Notes under the pieces: model-generated
Told to the model about the DNA's origin: nothing
The model's database searches: none
The model's input: only the letters and a program-made list of their open reading frames with translations
Translations under genes and position numbers: made by a program
Source of the DNA: Actinomycetota bacterium
GTDB taxonomy: Bacteria; Actinomycetota; Thermoleophilia; Gaiellales; Gaiellaceae
Length of the DNA: 8,130 bases
Direction: 5' to 3'
NCBI GenBank assembly: GCA_003162235.1
Contig: PMMN01000048.1
Span: 72,745-80,874, forward strand
Part shown: positions 5,246 to 8,130 of the stretch, one piece after another
How the letters are laid out: every line of letters begins with the position of its first letter
How positions within the stretch are numbered: the first letter of the stretch is position 1

Positions 5246-7326
5246 TGCGGATCGTGAAGGTGATGGTGCTCGTGGTGGCGATCGCGCTCGTGCCGCTGAG
5301 CATTGGCCTGGTCATGCTGAAGCAGCAGCAGAACTCGCAGCAAGCGCTCGATCGCTCATTGGCGACCCAGGTGAACGAGCGCCGCACAAGCCTCCAGAGC
5401 ACCGAAGACGAGGCACGCACGACCGCGGAGGTGCTGAGTCAGAACCCGATCCTCAATTCCATCTTCACCGACCCCGGCCACGCGGCCGCTAATCGCAAGA
5501 AGATAGATCAAGTACTGCTATTCCTCGGAAGCCGCATCTATCCGAACTTGCTCGGCGCTGCAGGCGTGATCAACAACTACGATCGTTGCGCGCGTTCGGC
5601 TTTCGGTAGGAAATTGCAGATGGAGCCGTGCAAGCTAGACATCGCGCACGTCGCACGCGGCCTGGAGTACGGGCCGGCGCAGCTCGACACCCTGCGTGAG
5701 GAAGGTCAGCAGTGGGTTCAGGCGACGATGAAGCTCGAGCCCGGACAGGTCTATACCGGCAAATCCACAGTCTCGACCGACTCGGGCCGTTGGGTCGTGA
5801 CTTACTCGACCCTACTTCCGCCCGTCGCGGGCAAGCCGCGCGGGATGCTTTATTTCGAGCTCGACATCGACGCCTTCCGCAAGGGTGCCAACGAAGCAGT
5901 AGCAAGGGCTCGCTTGAAGGGACTCGATCTCGCCGTCATCGATCAAAAGACCGGTGGGATCATGCTCAGCAGCAGTAGTGCCGCGGTCGTGCTCGGGTTT
6001 GCCGCGCCGTGGGATAGGCGGTTCGTTCAGATTGCTCACCAGAAGGGTTTGAGCGGCGTAACCACGATCAACACATCAAAGGGGCGGCTGCGCGTGGCTT
6101 GGCAGCAGATCTCGAACGCCTCTCTGGATGCCAACAAATGGACGGTAGTTGCAGCCGCGCCGGCGTCCTCGGGCAATGTGATCACGAACAACCCGATCCC
6201 GGTCGCGCTGATGGGCGTCGCTCTGCTCGCCATCGCCTTCATCATGGGGCGCCGATGGGTACGCACTTCGACTCAGGCGATGACCGATCCGCTCACCAGC
6301 CTCGGCAACCGGCGCAAGCTCGTCGTCGACCTACAGAAAGCACTACCGGACGCGGCTGAGACCGCTCCGCTGCTGCTCGCTCTGTTCGACTTGGACGGCT
6401 TCAAGAACTACAACGACAGCTTTGGCCATCCGGCCGGCGACGCGCTGCTGGCGAGGCTCGGTCGGAACGTACAGATCGCCATGCGTGAGCACGGCGGCGA
6501 GGCCTATCGCATGGGTGGAGACGAGTTTTGCATCATCGCAAGTATCGGCTCGGACGGTCAGGGCCCGATCATCGCCGATGCAACCGCCGCTCTCTCCGAG
6601 CGCGGTGAGGGTTTCGCCATCGGCAGCTCTTATGGGTCGGTGCTGCTTCCGCAGGAGGCTAACGACGTCGGCATCTCGCTGCGACTGGCCGACCAGCGCA
6701 TGTACGCGAACAAGAACAGTGGCCGGCGCTCGGCAGGTCGGCAGTCTGCGGACGTACTCCTGCAGGCTCTGCACGAGCGCAGCCCGGAACTCGGCGATCA
6801 CTTGGTCGACGTTGCCCGCCTGGCGGCGGAGGTCGGAAGGCGCCTGGGCATGAGCGGCGAGGAGCTCGACCAGCTCGCCCAGGCCGCGCAGCTGCACGAT
6901 GTTGGCAAGATGGCGATCCCCGACGCGATCCTCAAAAAGCCAGGCCCGCTCGACCGCGAGGAGTGGGAGTTCATCCGCGGGCACACCGTCGTCGGCGAGC
7001 GCATCATTTCCGCCGCGCCGTCGCTGTCGCAGGTGTCGCGCATCGTCCGCTCCAGCCATGAGCGCTACAACGGCTCGGGCTACCCGGACGGGCTCAAGGG
7101 CGAGGAGATCCCGTTGCCCTCCCGCATCATCGCGGTCTGCGACGCCTACGACGCCATGATCGGTCCTCGCCCCTACCGCCTCGGTATGAACAGAGATAAC
7201 GCCGCCTCGGAGCTGCGCCGCTGCGCAAACGCCCAGTTCGACCCGGTCGTGATCGAGTTCTTCCTCTCGGTAGTGGACGAGCTGGCGCGAGCCGTCGCCG
7301 AAGAAGTTCCCGCAAACCCGAGCTAG
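5245..7326 (+). CDS. Membrane sensor with GGDEF and HD-GYP domains (cyclic-di-GMP turnover)
   Basis: The 693-residue inner-membrane protein has a TM helix at about 7-25, an extracytoplasmic sensor at about 28-312 (possibly CACHE-like, not firmly assigned) and a second TM at about 318-334. A GGDEF domain follows at about 346-500 and an HD-GYP domain at about 505-685. The GGDEF half keeps DLDGF (382-386) and an intact GGDEF at 424-428, so it should make cyclic-di-GMP from GTP. No RxxD inhibitory site is present at the expected spacing. The HD-GYP half keeps Glu515, His519, HDVGK (551-555), His580, His605 and Asp633, with GYP at 612-614. However, the usual HHE is Ser604-His605-Glu606, so one metal ligand is missing. 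It should hydrolyse cyclic-di-GMP, possibly with a binuclear site. The start ATG 5245 has AAGAGG 5 nt upstream. It is preceded by a coupled small ORF and transcribed away from the M16 gene. Confidence 0.95.
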   Translation: MRIVKVMVLVVAIALVPLSIGLVMLKQQQNSQQALDRSLATQVNERRTSLQSTEDEARTTAEVLSQNPILNSIFTDPGHAAANRKKIDQVLLFLGSRIYPNLLGAAGVINNYDRCARSAFGRKLQMEPCKLDIAHVARGLEYGPAQLDTLREEGQQWVQATMKLEPGQVYTGKSTVSTDSGRWVVTYSTLLPPVAGKPRGMLYFELDIDAFRKGANEAVARARLKGLDLAVIDQKTGGIMLSSSSAAVVLGFAAPWDRRFVQIAHQKGLSGVTTINTSKGRLRVAWQQISNASLDANKWTVVAAAPASSGNVITNNPIPVALMGVALLAIAFIMGRRWVRTSTQAMTDPLTSLGNRRKLVVDLQKALPDAAETAPLLLALFDLDGFKNYNDSFGHPAGDALLARLGRNVQIAMREHGGEAYRMGGDEFCIIASIGSDGQGPIIADATAALSERGEGFAIGSSYGSVLLPQEANDVGISLRLADQRMYANKNSGRRSAGRQSADVLLQALHERSPELGDHLVDVARLAAEVGRRLGMSGEELDQLAQAAQLHDVGKMAIPDAILKKPGPLDREEWEFIRGHTVVGERIISAAPSLSQVSRIVRSSHERYNGSGYPDGLKGEEIPLPSRIIAVCDAYDAMIGPRPYRLGMNRDNAASELRRCANAQFDPVVIEFFLSVVDELARAVAEEVPANPS

Positions 7327-7358
7327 CTCTCTCGCTTTCTCGGCCGGCGGTTTCGGGC

Positions 7359-7376
7359 GGCCAGGCGCGACTGGCC
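7359..7376 (+). terminator. Weak candidate terminator hairpin after the GGDEF/HD-GYP gene
   Basis: GGCCAG at 7359-7364 pairs perfectly with CTGGCC at 7371-7376 around a 6-nt loop, 33 bp after the stop. Only TT follows, so a strong intrinsic terminator is not supported. An overlapping GGCCG/CGGCC stem (7342-7362) could compete. Confidence 0.28.
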
Positions 7377-7515
7377 TTACGGAGACGCCGGGAGCCGCTG
7401 ACTGCACCTCGCTCTACGGGGCCGTGCTGAAACCCTGTCCCCTCCGGCGAAGCACGCTCAACGGCGCCCCGAGAAAGCGAGAGCGCAATTCAGTCTTGTC
7501 CGGGCTTGATCTCGG

Positions 7516-7521
7516 TACGCT
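7516..7521 (+). promoter_or_regulatory. -10-like TANNNT box, probable leaderless start of clpS
   Basis: TACGCT is followed by 6 nt and then the GTG at 7528. No Shine-Dalgarno sequence lies between. This matches the arrangement at the M16 gene on the other strand. TTG-containing sequence near 7496-7501 is too close (14-nt spacer) for a good -35. Confidence 0.42.
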
Positions 7522-7527
7522 TCGGCG

Positions 7528-7824
7528 GTGTCTGCGACCCTGGTCAGCCCGACGAAGCCGAAGCGAGCGGCGCGGGGCGGCGGGGGGCTGGGCGAGCTCT
7601 GGCGCGTGATCGTGCTCAACGACGATCACAACACCTTCGACAGCGTGGCGCGGGCGCTGTCTTCGGTACTTCCCGGCGTCAGTTACGACGCGGGGATGCG
7701 GCTGGCCGAAGAGATCGACAGAACGGGACAGGCGATCGTCTGGAGCGGGCACCGTGAGCGGGCCGAGCACTACTGGGCGCAGCTCGAAGCGCGTGGCCTA
7801 ACCATGGCCCCGCTCGAATCTTGA
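7528..7824 (+). CDS. clpS: ATP-dependent Clp protease adaptor, ClpS family (divergent)
   Basis: This 98-residue protein is an adaptor that would deliver N-degron substrates to a ClpA/ClpC unfoldase in the cytoplasm; no Clp subunit is encoded here. The first 22 or so residues are a flexible basic and Gly-rich tail, the part that in known ClpS enters the unfoldase. The ClpS core runs from about 25 to 97: WRVIVLNDDHNTF (25-37), the amphipathic helices, GQAIVWSG (67-74) and RAEHYWAQL. Asn31 and Asp32 match the Asn34/Asp35 of E. coli ClpS that bind the substrate's alpha-amino group. By hand alignment the third ligand, His66, is Asp64 here, and the gatekeeper Met40 is Phe37. N-degron binding may therefore be altered. 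The start is GTG 7528 with no Shine-Dalgarno sequence and a TACGCT box 6 nt upstream. The family call is good; classical function is less sure. Confidence 0.85.
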   Translation: MSATLVSPTKPKRAARGGGGLGELWRVIVLNDDHNTFDSVARALSSVLPGVSYDAGMRLAEEIDRTGQAIVWSGHRERAEHYWAQLEARGLTMAPLES

Positions 7825-7853
7825 GCGCCGGCCTCCAAGCAAGCGCTCCTACT

Positions 7854-8130
7854 CTAGCCCGCGCTACGTCCGACCACGGATCTAGCTTCCACATTGTGCA
7901 ATGGCTTCGGACACTGTCCGAGTCTGATTGCTATCTCCGCTGTCACGGCGATCGGACGGGCAACGTGAGTCTCGTCGGCGCTACCGTACGCAACCGCGAC
8001 CGTTTCGGCGACCGGGCGGCGCAAGATCCGAAGCCGACTCCCGTTCGCGATGACGATCGGACTGAGCGCCGGCTCGAGCAGGCAGCCGACGCTGCCTAAA
8101 GCGGCGCGTGCAAACACCGACTGGCCGGGC
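7854..8130 (-). CDS. Possible 3' end of an unknown gene running in from the right edge
   Basis: The minus-strand frame ending at TAG 7854-7856 stays open through the right edge, so it could be the C-terminal part of a longer protein. The first possible start seen inside the window is GTG at 8117 (87 residues). From about 7940 to 8100 most of its codons end in G or C, as in the confident genes. The last 25 codons lose that bias, and two palindromes fall in that part. I recognise no family. If real, it converges on clpS with a 29-bp gap. A chance open frame in GC-rich DNA is an equally good reading. Confidence 0.25.
   Translation of the reverse strand, partial: PGQSVFARAALGSVGCLLEPALSPIVIANGSRLRILRRPVAETVAVAYGSADETHVARPIAVTAEIAIRLGQCPKPLHNVEARSVVGRSAG
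7892..7903. repeat. Inverted repeat CATTG-N2-CAATG
   Basis: Perfect 5-bp arms flank a 2-nt centre (TG). It lies 3 bp from a second, longer dyad at 7907-7921. Together they could form a regulator-binding region, but no regulated gene is evident. Confidence 0.3.
7907..7921. repeat. 15-bp palindrome TCGGACA-C-TGTCCGA
   Basis: Two perfect 7-bp arms meet at a single central base. Such tight dyad symmetry fits a homodimeric operator. As RNA it could form a 5-bp stem with a 5-nt loop, but no T run follows, so termination is unlikely. Confidence 0.35.
8080..8097. repeat. 7-bp stem with tetraloop (AGGCAGC / GCTGCCT)
   Basis: A perfect 7-bp GC-rich inverted repeat encloses the four bases CGAC. On neither strand is it followed by a T tract, so it is not a standard terminator. 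It lies within the possible partial minus-strand gene. Confidence 0.3.

Larger units (their letters stand above)
7825..8130. other. Region after clpS with no confident gene
   Basis: These 306 bp contain two adjacent inverted repeats (7892-7903 and 7907-7921), a 7-bp hairpin (8080-8097) and a minus-strand frame open to the window edge. I see no tRNA or recognisable protein motif. The plus-strand frame over the same bases is Arg/Asp-rich and looks like a shadow. Confidence 0.5.

Noticed and set aside
6343..7407. 354-codon open frame antisense to the GGDEF/HD-GYP gene
   Set aside because: It is a shadow of the strongly biased third positions of a gene with clear motifs; its translation has no recognisable domain.
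7821..8099. Plus-strand 92-codon frame starting at TTG over the clpS stop
   Set aside because: It has no ribosome binding site and an Arg/Asp/Thr-rich shadow-like translation; the opposite strand has the better codon bias.

Overview
The window is GC-rich and strongly biased to G or C at third codon positions. It carries gene families typical of Actinomycetota: a SigR/RsrA-type sigma/anti-sigma pair, a helix-turn-helix/LytR_C membrane protein, a GGDEF/HD-GYP protein, a short divergent ClpS, many GTG starts and apparent leaderless starts. The combination suggests a deep actinobacterial lineage of the Thermoleophilia/Solirubrobacterales kind. That placement is inference from gene content and was not tested by alignment. 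No tRNA, rRNA, CRISPR array, insertion sequence or phage gene was seen.

Layout. (1) At 112-935 (+) lie an ECF sigma factor and a small zinc-binding anti-sigma factor, joined by an ATGA overlap. A perfect SigR-type promoter (GGGAAT-N18-GTT) sits at 51-77, overlapping the 5' end of the longest sigma reading frame. This points to autoregulation and to a GTG start at 112. (2) At 940-4941 (-) there are four consecutive genes, in transcription order: an M16 zinc peptidase, a TIM-barrel amidohydrolase, a secreted lytic transglycosylase, and an HTH-TM-LytR_C protein. They are close (40-106 bp gaps), but the first two each have their own TANNNT box 6-7 nt before a start without Shine-Dalgarno sequence, so they may be separate leaderless units rather than one simple operon. 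(3) At 4942-5244 is a divergent intergenic region of about 300 bp holding a candidate 57-codon small ORF. It has a perfect AGGAGG and a TGATG junction into the next gene. (4) At 5245-7326 (+) is a 693-residue membrane sensor with an intact GGDEF motif and an HD-GYP domain that lacks one metal-binding His. (5) At 7528-7824 (+) is a divergent ClpS-type adaptor, again with a TANNNT-N6-GTG start. (6) From 7825 to the right edge there is no confident gene. It holds two adjacent dyad-symmetric sites, a GC hairpin, and a minus-strand frame open to the window edge that may be the 3' end of a gene.

How the genes may work together: the sigma/anti-sigma pair is probably a redox or zinc-release stress switch. 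The transglycosylase and the HTH-TM-LytR_C protein look like a cell-wall pair. The GGDEF/HD-GYP protein would both make and break cyclic-di-GMP in response to an extracytoplasmic signal. ClpS would feed substrates to a Clp protease encoded elsewhere. The most informative observations are the SigR-type promoter inside the sigma reading frame, the shared leaderless start architecture, the small ORF coupled to the cyclic-di-GMP gene, and unusual residues at key positions in HD-GYP and ClpS.
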